From Roseivivax jejudonensis (GTDB lineage Bacteria > Pseudomonadota > Alphaproteobacteria > Rhodobacterales > Rhodobacteraceae): a DNA stretch of 64,000 nt. A program made the translations under genes and the position numbers. This document shows, piece by piece, positions 38,743 to 48,106 of this stretch. Where the stretch lies: positions 248,001 to 312,000 of the forward strand of contig NZ_FWFK01000003.1 of assembly GCF_900172265.1 (NCBI RefSeq), given 5' to 3'. The stretch's first letter is position 1, and each line of letters begins with the position of its first letter. The notes beneath the pieces are model-generated. The model saw nothing but the letters and a program-made list of their open reading frames with translations. It did not search any database and had not been told where the DNA came from.

Positions 38743-40256
38743 GGTGGCACCTCGCCCTCGCCCTTGCCGCCGCTGGCCCGGTCGCCGCCGATCCGGTCTT
38801 CGTCGACCGCAGCGCCGGACTTCCGGCGCCGCACATCTATTCGGGCGGATGGGAGCATTTCGTCGGCGGCGGCGTCGCGGTGTTCGATTGCAACGGGGAC
38901 GCGCGGCCGGACATGCTGGCCGCGGGCGGCGAGTCGGCCGCCCGTCTGTTCGTGAACGTGACCGACGGCCCCGGCGCGCCGTTACGCTTCGACGCCGGGC
39001 CCCTGCCCGAGCTGACCGGGGTGACCGGCGCCTACCCGCTCGACATCGACGGCGACGGTCCGCTGGACCTCGTGGTGCTGCGAGTCGGCCCGAACGTCAT
39101 CCTCGAGGGCGACGGCGCCTGCGGCTTCACCGATGCGACCGCGAAGCTCGGCCTTGTCGCAGGCGACGCCTGGACCACCGCGTTCAGCGCGACGTGGGAA
39201 GGACCGAACCGCCTGCCCACCCTCGCCTTCGGCAACTACGTGGACCGGTCCGATCCCGACGGGCCGTTCGGCGCCTGTGACGACAACGCCCTGATCCGGC
39301 CCGACGGCGAGGTCTACGGACCGCCCGAGACGCTGTCGCCGGGATACTGCGCGCTGTCCATGCTGATCTCGGACTGGCAGCGCACAGGCACCCCCGAGTT
39401 GCGGATCTCGAACGACCGCCACTACTACGTGCGCGACGGATACGAGGAGATGTGGCGGCTGGATCCTCTCGTGCCCCGGGGGTCGGAGGACGGCTGGCCC
39501 GAGATCTCGCTCTGGGGCATGGGCATCGCGAGCGGCGATCTCGACGGTAACGGCTATCCGGACGTGATGCTCACCTCGATGGGGGATCAGCTTCTGCAGT
39601 TCAACGACGGCGAGGCCTACGAGAACGCGCCGTACGAGACTGGCACCTATGCCCAGCGGCCGCATGTCGGCGACGACGGCCGGCCTTCGACCGGCTGGCA
39701 TGCAGAGTTCGGCGATATCGACAACGACCGGCGGCTCGACCTGTTCATTGCCAAGGGCAACGTCGACCAGATGCCATCGAACGCGATGGCCGATCCGAAC
39801 AATCTTCTGATGCAATCCGCCGACGGCACCTTCACGGAGGCCTCGGTCGATGCGGGACTCGCGAGCACCGCACGATCGCGGGGGGCCGCGCTCGCGGATT
39901 TCGACGGCGACGGACGGCTCGATATCGCCGTGGTGAACCGCCGCGCGCCGATGGAGGTGTGGCAGAACGCGACGCCCGGCACCGGCCACTGGCTGTCGGT
40001 CGCGCTCCGGCAGCCGCCGCCGAACACCCGCGCCGTGGGCGCGTGGATCGAACTGCGCGCCGGCGGCGCCGTGCACGCGCGTGAGGTCACGGTCGGAGGC
40101 GGTCACGCCGGTGGCGGCGCCGGACCGGTCCATTTCGGGCTTGGCGACGCGACAGATGCGCAGATCCGTGTGCGCTGGCCCGACGGCACCTGGACCGAGT
40201 GGGCCGACATCACGCCGAACGTGCGGCACGTCATGAACCGCGCCAACGGGTCCTGA
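38739..40256 (+). CDS. Exported FG-GAP/ASPIC-UnbV (CRTAC1-like) protein
   Basis: A 505-residue protein with a short signal peptide (MRWHLALALAAAGPVAADPV). It has several FG-GAP/VCBS propeller repeats with Asp-rich calcium loops (VAVFDCNGDARPDMLAAGG, PLDIDGDGPLDLVVL, SGDLDGNGYPDVMLTSMGD, FGDIDNDRRLDLFIAKGN, LADFDGDGRLDIAVVNR) and a C-terminal ASPIC/UnbV domain ending IRVRWPDGTWTEW. ATG at 38739 overlaps the ROK regulator stop as ATGA, so the two are translationally coupled. Its role is unknown; such propellers often bind partners or ligands in the periplasm. Its stop codon abuts that of the convergent peroxidase gene. Confidence 0.87.
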   Translation: MRWHLALALAAAGPVAADPVFVDRSAGLPAPHIYSGGWEHFVGGGVAVFDCNGDARPDMLAAGGESAARLFVNVTDGPGAPLRFDAGPLPELTGVTGAYPLDIDGDGPLDLVVLRVGPNVILEGDGACGFTDATAKLGLVAGDAWTTAFSATWEGPNRLPTLAFGNYVDRSDPDGPFGACDDNALIRPDGEVYGPPETLSPGYCALSMLISDWQRTGTPELRISNDRHYYVRDGYEEMWRLDPLVPRGSEDGWPEISLWGMGIASGDLDGNGYPDVMLTSMGDQLLQFNDGEAYENAPYETGTYAQRPHVGDDGRPSTGWHAEFGDIDNDRRLDLFIAKGNVDQMPSNAMADPNNLLMQSADGTFTEASVDAGLASTARSRGAALADFDGDGRLDIAVVNRRAPMEVWQNATPGTGHWLSVALRQPPPNTRAVGAWIELRAGGAVHAREVTVGGGHAGGGAGPVHFGLGDATDAQIRVRWPDGTWTEWADITPNVRHVMNRANGS

Positions 40257-41582
40257 CTAGCGATCGACCGGCAGCCCGCTTGGTACCGTCTCCGGGATCC
40301 CGAGCCGCCCTTCGAGCGCCTGTGGATCGGTCAGCGTGTCCAGGAAGGCGAGGATGTCGTCGATCTGTGCCGGGTCGAGCGGACGGCCCGCCGACGCGGC
40401 GGCGGCGATGGCGGCCGTCTCCTCCGGATCGTCCAGCACGCGCCACACGGCGTCGGCCAGCGGCGTCTCGGGCAGGATCACGCGTCGCGCATAGGTGCCC
40501 GTGCCCGTGGGATCCACATGCTGGGCCACGAAGGCACCGAGGTCCGGATAGGCGCCAGCATGCCCCCATGGCCCGGTCTCGGCAACGTTGCGCAATGGCG
40601 GCGTACGGAACGCGTAGGCGTCGTCGGGTCGGCCCGTGACACGCATGCGCCCCTCGTCGCGGGCATGGCGCTCGAACCGCGCGGCCTTGCCGGGACCGAG
40701 CTGTGGCTGGCCCATGGCGTGAAAGTCGAAATCCGACAACAGCGGCCCGGAATGGCACGCAGCGCAGCCCGCGTCGCCGTAGAACAGCGCGGCGCCCCGC
40801 GCCGCTGCGCCCTGAAGCGTCGCCTCGCCTCGCAGCACCGCATCGAACGGCGCAGTATCAGAGCGCCACTCTTCCGCGACGAAGGCCGCGATCGCGTTCG
40901 AGATGTCAGTGAAGCCGATCGGCCGGCCCGCCGCGATCTCGGGGTACACAGCGGCGAAACGCGCCTGATAATCCGGGATCGCCGCGACACGCCGCGACAG
41001 CAGGTCCCAGGCGCCGTCAGGGCCGGTGATGAAGCCCTGCCGCACGGCTTGAGCGACCTCGTTCTCGGAGTAGTGCCCCGCCATCTCGTCCTGGCTCAAC
41101 ACCGGAAACATCGTCTGCGCGGACAGCAGGCTGTCGAAGCCGGCGACCATCTCCTCGGCCATCGGAGTGCGCAGGCCGGAAGGCTTGTCCGGATCGACCT
41201 CGATCCGGCCATCGGCGAACATGGCGGTCACCTGCCGCGCGCTCATGTTGAAGAGGGGCGGCGCATTGCGCGGGATGAGCTGTTCGGGCGGGTTGTCCGG
41301 ATCGGACACGCGGTCCGGCCCGAGGCCCTGCCCTCCCTCGCCCAGACCGAGCGACAGACCGTCACCTGTCGCGAAACGCGGGTGGTGGCACGTGCCGCAG
41401 GAAATGTTGCGATTGCCCGACAGGATCGGATCCCAGAAAAGCAGACGCCCGAGCGCCGCCTCGTCGGCGTCGACCGGCGGAAAATCCGCCTCGGTCAACG
41501 GCGCCGGCAGATCGGGCGCAGCGCCGGCGAGCGTCGCGCAAATCGCGAGCGGGATCGCGCCTGCGAGTGTCTTGCGAACCAT
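40257..41582 (-). CDS. MauG-type di-heme cytochrome c peroxidase
   Basis: A 441-residue periplasmic protein with a signal peptide (MVRKTLAGAIPLAICATLAG) and two CxxCH heme c sites, CGTCH (Cys62/Cys65) and CAACH (Cys273/Cys276), as in bacterial cytochrome c peroxidases and MauG. Other family segments are LGRLLFWDPILSGNRNISCG, RNAPPLFNMS and FRTPPLRNVAETGPWGHAG. It either reduces peroxide or oxidatively modifies a partner. The neighbouring exported FG-GAP protein is convergent, with directly adjoining stops. No mau genes are present. Confidence 0.88.
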   Translation of the reverse strand: MVRKTLAGAIPLAICATLAGAAPDLPAPLTEADFPPVDADEAALGRLLFWDPILSGNRNISCGTCHHPRFATGDGLSLGLGEGGQGLGPDRVSDPDNPPEQLIPRNAPPLFNMSARQVTAMFADGRIEVDPDKPSGLRTPMAEEMVAGFDSLLSAQTMFPVLSQDEMAGHYSENEVAQAVRQGFITGPDGAWDLLSRRVAAIPDYQARFAAVYPEIAAGRPIGFTDISNAIAAFVAEEWRSDTAPFDAVLRGEATLQGAAARGAALFYGDAGCAACHSGPLLSDFDFHAMGQPQLGPGKAARFERHARDEGRMRVTGRPDDAYAFRTPPLRNVAETGPWGHAGAYPDLGAFVAQHVDPTGTGTYARRVILPETPLADAVWRVLDDPEETAAIAAAASAGRPLDPAQIDDILAFLDTLTDPQALEGRLGIPETVPSGLPVDR

Positions 41583-41678
41583 CGGCCCCCTCCTCCAACA
41601 GGTTCGCTGAGGAAACGCGACCCCGGGGTCGCGCGCAAGGGGGCGCGCGGTCGCGGAAAGCAGTGACGGAGTTCATTG

Positions 41679-41692
41679 ACCGACCGGACGGT
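41679..41692. promoter_or_regulatory. Candidate PaaR operator upstream of paaG
   Basis: ACCGACCGGACGGT is a near-perfect palindrome (12 of 14 positions symmetric) 47 bases before paaG, overlapping a TTGACC -35-like hexamer (41676-41681). TetR-type PaaR repressors of paa genes in other proteobacteria recognise ACCG...CGGT-type palindromes, so this is the likely site for the PaaR encoded four genes downstream. Confidence 0.55.
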
Positions 41693-41738
41693 TTATCCGT
41701 AGCGTGCCCCGGCGGCACGTGGCCGCAAGGGAGGAGAC

Positions 41739-42533
41739 ATGACTGCCGAGGACCCGCTCGTCACGCGTGACGAAGACGGCGTGCTGGAAATCACGCTGAA
41801 CCGTCCGGAGACACTCAACGCCTTCGACGAAGCGATGCATCTGAAGCTGCGGGCCGCGTTCGACCGCGCGAATACCGAGCCGACGATCCGCGCGGTGCTA
41901 CTGACCGGCGCGGGCCGCGGATTCTCCTCGGGGCAGGATCTGAGCGACCGCGACCCGCGCCAGCGCTCCGAGCCGCCGAACCTCGGCCGCACGCTCGAGA
42001 TGCACTACAACCCGCTGATCCGGCGGATCCGCAGCATCGACAAGCCCGTCGTGGCCGCGGTCAACGGCGTGGCGGCCGGCGCCGGTGCGAACGTGGCGTT
42101 GGCGTGCGACATCGTGCTCGCCGCCCGGTCGGCCCGCTTCATCGAAGCATTCGCGCTGGTCGGGCTCGTGCCCGACGCCGGCGGTAGCTGGCTGCTGCCC
42201 CGCCTCGTCGGCGAGGCCCGCGCCAAGGCGCTCGCCCTAACAGGCGAACCGGTCAGCGCCGAGCAGGCCGAGAGCTGGGGCCTGATCTGGCGCGTCGTCG
42301 ACGACGCGACGCTAATGGACGAGGCCCGCGCGCTCGCCCGACGCCTGGCCGAGGGCCCCACCCTCGGGCTCGGGTTGACCAAGCGGCTGATCCACGGCGC
42401 GGCAGGCCGCAGTCTCGACGCCCAGCTCGACGCCGAGCGCGACGCGCAGGCCAAGGCCGGGCGGTCGTCCGACTATGCCGAGGGCGTGCTCGCCTTCCTC
42501 GAAAAGCGCACGCCGCGCTTCGAGGGGCGGTGA
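41739..42533 (+). CDS. paaG: Epoxyphenylacetyl-CoA isomerase
   Basis: A 264-residue crotonase-fold enzyme converting ring-1,2-epoxyphenylacetyl-CoA to oxepin-CoA. Motifs are ITLNRPETLNAFDEAMHLKL, VLLTGAGRGFSSGQDLSDRD (oxyanion-hole loop with the PaaG-type GQDLSDR) and NGVAAGAGANVALACDIVLA, then FALVGLVPDAGGSWLLPRLV with the catalytic Asp. A strong GGAGGAG ribosome site precedes ATG. It is the first gene of paaG-paaI-paaK-paaR. Confidence 0.94.
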   Translation: MTAEDPLVTRDEDGVLEITLNRPETLNAFDEAMHLKLRAAFDRANTEPTIRAVLLTGAGRGFSSGQDLSDRDPRQRSEPPNLGRTLEMHYNPLIRRIRSIDKPVVAAVNGVAAGAGANVALACDIVLAARSARFIEAFALVGLVPDAGGSWLLPRLVGEARAKALALTGEPVSAEQAESWGLIWRVVDDATLMDEARALARRLAEGPTLGLGLTKRLIHGAAGRSLDAQLDAERDAQAKAGRSSDYAEGVLAFLEKRTPRFEGR

Positions 42534-42534
42534 G

Positions 42535-42987
42535 ATGACACCGGACGCGCTCGCGCGCGCCAGTGCCGACGAGATGTGGCGCACCGATCGTGCAAGCCGC
42601 GCACTCGGCATGCAGATCGTTTCCGTCGGACCCGGAACCGCCGTGCTGACGATGCCGGTCACCGTAAACATGGCGAACGGCCACGGCATCTGCCACGGCG
42701 GATACATTTTCACGTTGGCGGATTCGGCCTTTGCCTTCGCCTGCAACAGCTACGGCAAGGTGACCGTCGCGCAGTCGAACACGATCACCTACCTGCGGCC
42801 CGGCCCCGTGGGCGCGACCCTGACGGCGACGGCGCGCGAGGTCGCGCGGTCCGGGCGCTCCGGGCTCTACGATGTGCAGGTGACCGGGCCGGACGGTGTG
42901 GCGATCGCGGAGTTCCGCGGTCAGTCGCGCAGCCTCGATCGCGACATTCTGCCGGCACCGGATACGACCCGACGGGAGGAGAGATGA
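42535..42987 (+). CDS. paaI: Phenylacetyl-CoA-pathway thioesterase
   Basis: A 150-residue hot-dog-fold acyl-CoA thioesterase that rescues CoA from dead-end hydroxyphenylacetyl-CoA. The family motif is NMANGHGICHGGYIFTLADS with the catalytic Asp at its end; SNTITYLRPGPVGATLTATA follows. ATG at 42535 is right after the paaG stop (one base between), and its end overlaps paaK by 4 bases, giving tight coupling in the operon. Confidence 0.94.
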   Translation: MTPDALARASADEMWRTDRASRALGMQIVSVGPGTAVLTMPVTVNMANGHGICHGGYIFTLADSAFAFACNSYGKVTVAQSNTITYLRPGPVGATLTATAREVARSGRSGLYDVQVTGPDGVAIAEFRGQSRSLDRDILPAPDTTRREER

Positions 42988-44297
42988 TGCAGGACCTGAA
43001 CCCGCCACGCGAGATCCTCGATCCGATCGAGGTGGCCAGCCGCGACGAGATCACCGCGCTTCAGCGCGAACGGCTGTCGTGGACGCTTCACCACGCCTAC
43101 GAGAACGCGCCGTTCTACCGCGCGCGGTTCGATGCCGCGGGCGTCCATCCCGACGACATCCGTAATCTATCGGACCTCGCCAAACTGCCGTTCACGACCA
43201 AGCAGGATCTTCGCGACGCGTACCCCTTCGGCATGTTCGCGGTGCCGCGCGACCGTATCGCGCGGATCCACGCCTCGTCCGGGACAACGGGCAAGCCGAC
43301 GGTCGTGGGCTACACGCAGGGCGACATCGACCACTGGGCGGATCTCGTCGCACGCTCGATCCGCGCCTCGGGCGGACGTGCCGGCGACATATGCCACGTC
43401 GCCTATGGCTACGGGCTCTTTACCGGTGGGCTGGGCGCGCATTACGGGGCCGAGCGGCTGGGGTGCACCGTGGTGCCGGTGTCGGGCGGCATGACCGAGC
43501 GCCAGGTGACGCTCATCACCGATTTCCGCCCAGATATCATCATGGTGACGCCCTCCTACATGCTGTCGATCCTGGACGCGTTCCGCGCCGCGGGGATCGA
43601 TCCGCGCGAAAGCTCTCTCAAGGTCGGGATCTTCGGCGCCGAACCGTGGACCAACTCCATGCGGCACGAGATCGAGCAGGCGTTCGACATGCACGCGGTC
43701 GACATCTACGGGCTGTCCGAGGTGATGGGCCCGGGCGTCGCCAACGAATGCGTCGAGACCAAGGACGGCCTGCACCTCTGGGAGGATCACTTCTACCCCG
43801 AGATCATCGACCCGGAGACCGGCGATGTCCTCCCCGACGGGGAACTGGGCGAGTTGGTCTTCACCACGCTGACCAAGGAAGGCCTGCCGATCATCCGTTA
43901 CCGCACGCGGGATCTGACCCGTCTCCTGCCAGGCACGGCGCGGTCGATGCGGCGCATGGAAAAGGTGACCGGGCGGTCGGACGACATGATCATCCTGCGC
44001 GGCGTCAACGTCTTTCCCACGCAGATCGAGGAGCAGGTGCTGAAATGCGAGGGTCTCGCGCCGCATTTCCAGATCGAGCTGCGCACCGAGGCTCGGATGG
44101 ACGCGATGATCATCCATGCCGAGGCCGCCGAAAGCCACGCGAGCCCCGAGGCCCGCGCGGCGCAGGCCGACACACTGGCGCATCACGTCAAGTCCGTCGT
44201 CGGCGTCAGCGCGCGGATCGAGGTCCACGATCCGGCCGGCGTGGCGCGGTCCGAAGGCAAGGCCAAGCGCGTGATCGACGCGCGGCACCGCGACTGA
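42984..44297 (+). CDS. paaK: Phenylacetate-CoA ligase
   Basis: A 437-residue AMP-forming ligase activating phenylacetate to phenylacetyl-CoA, the entry step of the pathway. The ATP-binding loop is RIHASSGTTGKPTVVGYT, with YGLSEVMGPGVANECVETKD, ELVFTTLTKEGLPIIRYRTR and GRSDDMIILRGVNVFPTQIE further on, all typical of PaaK. Length is normal. The first of two adjacent ATGs (42984) overlaps the paaI stop as ATGA. Confidence 0.96.
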   Translation: MMQDLNPPREILDPIEVASRDEITALQRERLSWTLHHAYENAPFYRARFDAAGVHPDDIRNLSDLAKLPFTTKQDLRDAYPFGMFAVPRDRIARIHASSGTTGKPTVVGYTQGDIDHWADLVARSIRASGGRAGDICHVAYGYGLFTGGLGAHYGAERLGCTVVPVSGGMTERQVTLITDFRPDIIMVTPSYMLSILDAFRAAGIDPRESSLKVGIFGAEPWTNSMRHEIEQAFDMHAVDIYGLSEVMGPGVANECVETKDGLHLWEDHFYPEIIDPETGDVLPDGELGELVFTTLTKEGLPIIRYRTRDLTRLLPGTARSMRRMEKVTGRSDDMIILRGVNVFPTQIEEQVLKCEGLAPHFQIELRTEARMDAMIIHAEAAESHASPEARAAQADTLAHHVKSVVGVSARIEVHDPAGVARSEGKAKRVIDARHRD

Positions 44298-44298
44298 C

Positions 44299-44898
44299 AT
44301 GGCCCGCCCCCGCGCGCGAGACTTCGACGCGAAGCGGCACGGCCTGCTCGTCGAGGCCGCGCGCGTCTTCGCGGACATGGGTATGGAGCACGCCTCCATG
44401 GCGCAGATCGCTGCGGCGGCGGGCGTGTCGAAATCGCTCCTGTACCATTACTACCCGTCGAAGCATGCACTGATCTACGCCATCATCGCGACGCATCTCG
44501 AGGCTCTCGATGCGGACCTTGCCGCGACGGACGCCGAGGGGGCCGCACCCGAGGCGCGGCTTCGCCGCCTCGTCGGCGTCGTTCTCGACGCGTACCGGGG
44601 TGCGGACGACTTCCACAAGGTTCAGCTGAACGCGGGACCGGCGCTGCCCGAGGCGGAACGCACGGCGCTGCGCCGGATCGAGCGCCGGATCGTGCGCCGC
44701 TTCTCGGATGTCATAGCCGCGGTTCGCCCGGATCTCGACGACAACGCAACGCCGCGGCTGATGCCGGTCACCATGTCGCTCTTCGGGATGATGAACTGGG
44801 TCTACCTGTGGTTCCGCGAGGACGGCCCGATCAGCCGTGACGCCTACGCCGACCTCGCGACCGACCTTATCCTCGGCGGCGTTCGCGGGCTCGACTGA
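44299..44898 (+). CDS. paaR: TetR-family repressor PaaR
   Basis: A 199-residue TetR-type regulator: HTH in MEHASMAQIAAAAGVSKSLL-YHYYPSKHALIYAI (about residues 33-62), with a helical ligand-binding C-terminal domain. It starts 1 base after paaK. TetR proteins in this place, named PaaR in Thauera and other proteobacteria, respond to phenylacetyl-CoA and repress paa genes. A palindrome before paaG is a candidate site. The window also encodes PaaX, giving two regulators for one pathway. Confidence 0.85.
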   Translation: MARPRARDFDAKRHGLLVEAARVFADMGMEHASMAQIAAAAGVSKSLLYHYYPSKHALIYAIIATHLEALDADLAATDAEGAAPEARLRRLVGVVLDAYRGADDFHKVQLNAGPALPEAERTALRRIERRIVRRFSDVIAAVRPDLDDNATPRLMPVTMSLFGMMNWVYLWFREDGPISRDAYADLATDLILGGVRGLD

Positions 44899-44904
44899 CC
44901 ACGC

Positions 44905-46953
44905 TCAGGGCCAGTGCCTGGCCACCATCGTCAGCACGTCGTATTGCGCGACGACGGCCTCGTCCTGGTTGGTGACGCGGCACTCCCACCGCACCTCGCC
45001 GTGATCGGCCCCCTCGCGCGGATTGATCTCCTTGCACGTCAGGCGCACCTGCAGACGATCGCCGAAGTAAACCGGTGTCTGGAACCGCAGATCGTCGATG
45101 CCGTAGTTGGCGAGAACGGGACCCGGCTCCGGCGATACGAAGAGCCCGGCGGCGAAGGACACGATCAGATAGCCGTGAGCCACGCGCCCGTCGAAGAACG
45201 GATTGGCGCGCGCGGCGGCCTCGTCCATGTGGGCGTAGAACGTGTCTCCGGTGAACCGGGCAAAGTGCTCGACATCCTCGCGCGTGATTTCGCGCGCCTC
45301 GGTCAGCAACTGGTCCCCGAGTCGCAATTCGGCCAGCGACTTCCGGAACGGGTGCACATCGTCGCGCACATCTGCACCGTCCGACCATTGCCCTGTCACC
45401 GCCGTCAGGAGATGCGGCGCGCCCTGCACGGCCGTCCGCGCCATGAAGTGCTTTACGCCGCGCATCCCGCCCATTTCCTCGCCGCCGCCGGCGCGCCCAG
45501 GGCCGCCGTGGACAAGAGGGGCGAGCGGCGACCCGTGCCCGGTCGAAGACGTGGCGGAGGCCCGGTTGCCGATCAGCACGCGGCCATGAAACGGGGCGAG
45601 CCCGCCGACGACCGCCTCGGCGGTTCGCGGGTCGTCGGTGAAAAGCGACGCGCACAGGGACCCGCGACCCATGCGGGACAGGGTCACCGCCTCCTCGGGG
45701 TCGCGGTAAGCCATCAGCGTTGCGACCGGGCCAAAGGCTTCGACGTCGTGCACCGCGCGCGCGGTAGTCGGCGCCGCGCACCGCAACAGCACCGGGTTGA
45801 GGAATGCGCCCTGGTCCGGGTCGCCGGAGACGAGGCGCACATCGTCGGGATCTCCCGCGACGATCTCCGCCTCTGCGGCCAGCGCCGTGATGCGCTCTCG
45901 GACACCGTCGCGGTCGCCCCGGCTCACCAGCGCGCCCATCCGCACCGCATCGTCATCAGGAAGCCCGACCGCGATGTCAGCCAGGCGCCCGCCTATGGCG
46001 TCGGACGCTGCGTCTGCCAACGCTTCGGGCACGATCAGGCGACGGATCGCGGTACATTTCTGGCCGGCCTTCACCGTCATCTCGCGCACCGCTTCGCGGA
46101 CGAAGAGGTCGAATTCCGGCGTGTCGGGCTCGGCATCCGGTCCCAGGATCGCGCAGTTGAGGCTGTCGGCTTCCATTGTGAACGGCACCGCACATTCGAC
46201 AACCCGGGGATGCGTCTTCAGCCGGCGCCCGGTTTCGGCAGAGCCGGTGAACGTGACAACGTCGCTCTCCTCCACATGATCTAGGAGATCGCCAGCCGAG
46301 CCGCACAGGATCTGCAGCGCGCCCTCGGGCAGCACCTCCATCTCGACGATACGGCGCACCACCAGCTCGGTGAGGTACGCGGTCTGCGAGGCGGGCTTCA
46401 CGAGGCACGGCATCCCCGCGATGAGCGCCGGCGCGATCTTTTCCAGAAGGCCCCAGACGGGGAAGTTGAAGGCGTTGATATGGATCGCCACACCCGGCCG
46501 CGGCGTAAGAATGTGCTGCGCTGAAAAGGTGTTGTCGCGCGACAGGGGTTCGACCGCACCCTCCGGAATGACATGCGCATTGGGCAGTTCGCGCCGCGCC
46601 CGCGAGGCGAAGGTCAGAAATGTGCCGATGCCGCCGTCGATATCGATCCAGCCATCCTTGCGCGTCGCACCGGTGTGGAAATTCTCGAGATAGAATTCCT
46701 CCTTGCCCTCCATCAGGCGCAGGCCGATCTCTTTCAGCATCAGGGCGCGCTGGTGCAGCGTCAGCGCGCGCAGCGCGGGCCCACCGACGCGCCGCGCGTG
46801 ATCGAGTGCGGCCGCCCTGTCGAGCCCATCCGCGCCGATCCGAGCGATGGCGATCCCGGTCGCGGCGTCGAGCAGCGCGGCGCCGTCGCCGTCTCCCGCG
46901 CGCCATGCGCCGGAGAGGTAGGAACGAAGCCGACGGGGCGCCGATGTAAGCAT
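44905..46953 (-). CDS. paaZ: Oxepin-CoA hydrolase/semialdehyde dehydrogenase
   Basis: A 682-residue bifunctional ring-opening enzyme. Residues 1-520 are an aldehyde dehydrogenase (AFNFPVWGLLEKIAPALIAG, FTGSAETGRRL, general base Glu261 in MEADSLN, nucleophile Cys300 in KAGQKCTAIRR). Residues 535-682 are a MaoC-type hydratase (HFARFTGDTFYAHMDEAAAR, NPFFDGRVAHGYLIVS) that hydrolyses oxepin-CoA. The two together yield 3-oxo-5,6-dehydrosuberyl-CoA. It is 28 bases downstream of paaE and probably the last gene of the paaX-A-B-C-D-E-Z run; it ends 6 bases from convergent paaR. Confidence 0.95.
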   Translation of the reverse strand: MLTSAPRRLRSYLSGAWRAGDGDGAALLDAATGIAIARIGADGLDRAAALDHARRVGGPALRALTLHQRALMLKEIGLRLMEGKEEFYLENFHTGATRKDGWIDIDGGIGTFLTFASRARRELPNAHVIPEGAVEPLSRDNTFSAQHILTPRPGVAIHINAFNFPVWGLLEKIAPALIAGMPCLVKPASQTAYLTELVVRRIVEMEVLPEGALQILCGSAGDLLDHVEESDVVTFTGSAETGRRLKTHPRVVECAVPFTMEADSLNCAILGPDAEPDTPEFDLFVREAVREMTVKAGQKCTAIRRLIVPEALADAASDAIGGRLADIAVGLPDDDAVRMGALVSRGDRDGVRERITALAAEAEIVAGDPDDVRLVSGDPDQGAFLNPVLLRCAAPTTARAVHDVEAFGPVATLMAYRDPEEAVTLSRMGRGSLCASLFTDDPRTAEAVVGGLAPFHGRVLIGNRASATSSTGHGSPLAPLVHGGPGRAGGGEEMGGMRGVKHFMARTAVQGAPHLLTAVTGQWSDGADVRDDVHPFRKSLAELRLGDQLLTEAREITREDVEHFARFTGDTFYAHMDEAAARANPFFDGRVAHGYLIVSFAAGLFVSPEPGPVLANYGIDDLRFQTPVYFGDRLQVRLTCKEINPREGADHGEVRWECRVTNQDEAVVAQYDVLTMVARHWP

Positions 46954-46981
46954 TGGACCGGTCCTTTCGTGGGAAGTCAGC

Positions 46982-48058
46982 TCAGGCGTCGTAGGTGACC
47001 ACGAGCCGGTCCGACAATGGCACGCATTGACAGGTCAGCACGTAGCCGGCGCGCACCTCGTAATCCTCGAGCGCGTGGTTGGTCTCCATCTCCGCCTCGC
47101 CCTCGAGGATCTTGGCGCGGCAGGTCGAGCAGACACCTGCGCGGCAGGAGAACGGCGCATCCATCGCGTTGTCGAGGGCGGCCTCGAGCAGCACCGTGCC
47201 GTCGCGCGGCATGGTGAAGCGTCGGGTCGCACCGTCGAGCGTAACCGACACGTCGCAGCCCTCTGCTGCGGCCGATGCTGCGGCCGACACCGCGCGGCGC
47301 TTCGCCCGCCCCGGCTGCGCCGACTTGAACAGCTCGAACTTGATTCGGTCGTCCGGCAGGCCGTGCGTCTGGAGGCTGGTGGCGATGGTCTTCATCATCG
47401 GCTCCGGCCCGCAGATGAAAGCCGTGTCCACGTCGTTGGCGTCGATCCAGTGCGCGAAAAGCGCATCCATCTTCGCGGCGTCGATGCGGCCCGAGAACAG
47501 GTCGATCTCCTGCGCCTCGCTCTCCAGCACGTGGATGATCGAGAGCCGGCCAAGATAGGTGTTCTTCAGGTCCTCTATCTCCTCGCGGAACATGATCGAA
47601 CCGACCTGCCGGTTGGCATAGACCAGCGTGATCCGCGATCGCGGTTCGCGCGCGAGGATCGTCTTCATCAGGGACAGGACCGGCGTGATGCCGGACCCAC
47701 CGGCGAACGCGAGGTAGTGCCGCTCGGCGCCCGCATCGATCGGGGTATGGAACTTGCCCATCGGCGGCATCGCCTCGAGCGTGTCGCCGGGGCGCAATTC
47801 CTCGTTCGCCCATGTCGAGAAGGCACCCCCGTCGACACGCTTGATCCCGACGCGGATCACCCCGTCATCCTTGCCCGCGCAGATCGAGTAGCAGCGGCGC
47901 AGCTCGACCCCGTCGAAGTCGCGCCGAAAGGTCAGGTACTGTCCCTGAGTGAAGTCGAACGCCGCCGCCGAGTCGTGCCCGGGCGCAAGCGTCACCACGA
48001 CCGCATCGCGCGTCGTCTTCTGCACGTCCGTCACTGTCAGAGAATGAAAGCGTGACAT
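46982..48058 (-). CDS. paaE: Phenylacetyl-CoA epoxidase reductase
   Basis: A 358-residue NADPH-dependent electron-transfer subunit of the epoxidase. It has an FAD domain (RRCYSICAGKDDGVIRVGIK), an NAD domain (FAGGSGITPVLSLMKTIL, GPEPMMKT) and a C-terminal plant-type 2Fe-2S ferredoxin with Cys305, Cys310, Cys313 and Cys343 (CRAGVCSTCRAKILEGE). It feeds the di-iron centre in PaaA. It follows paaD by about 50 bases on the minus strand. Confidence 0.96.
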   Translation of the reverse strand: MSRFHSLTVTDVQKTTRDAVVVTLAPGHDSAAAFDFTQGQYLTFRRDFDGVELRRCYSICAGKDDGVIRVGIKRVDGGAFSTWANEELRPGDTLEAMPPMGKFHTPIDAGAERHYLAFAGGSGITPVLSLMKTILAREPRSRITLVYANRQVGSIMFREEIEDLKNTYLGRLSIIHVLESEAQEIDLFSGRIDAAKMDALFAHWIDANDVDTAFICGPEPMMKTIATSLQTHGLPDDRIKFELFKSAQPGRAKRRAVSAAASAAAEGCDVSVTLDGATRRFTMPRDGTVLLEAALDNAMDAPFSCRAGVCSTCRAKILEGEAEMETNHALEDYEVRAGYVLTCQCVPLSDRLVVTYDA

Positions 48059-48106
48059 GAGAAAAGCCCTCTAGAGCCTTGCGATGACGGGAAAACTCCC
48101 GCGAGA

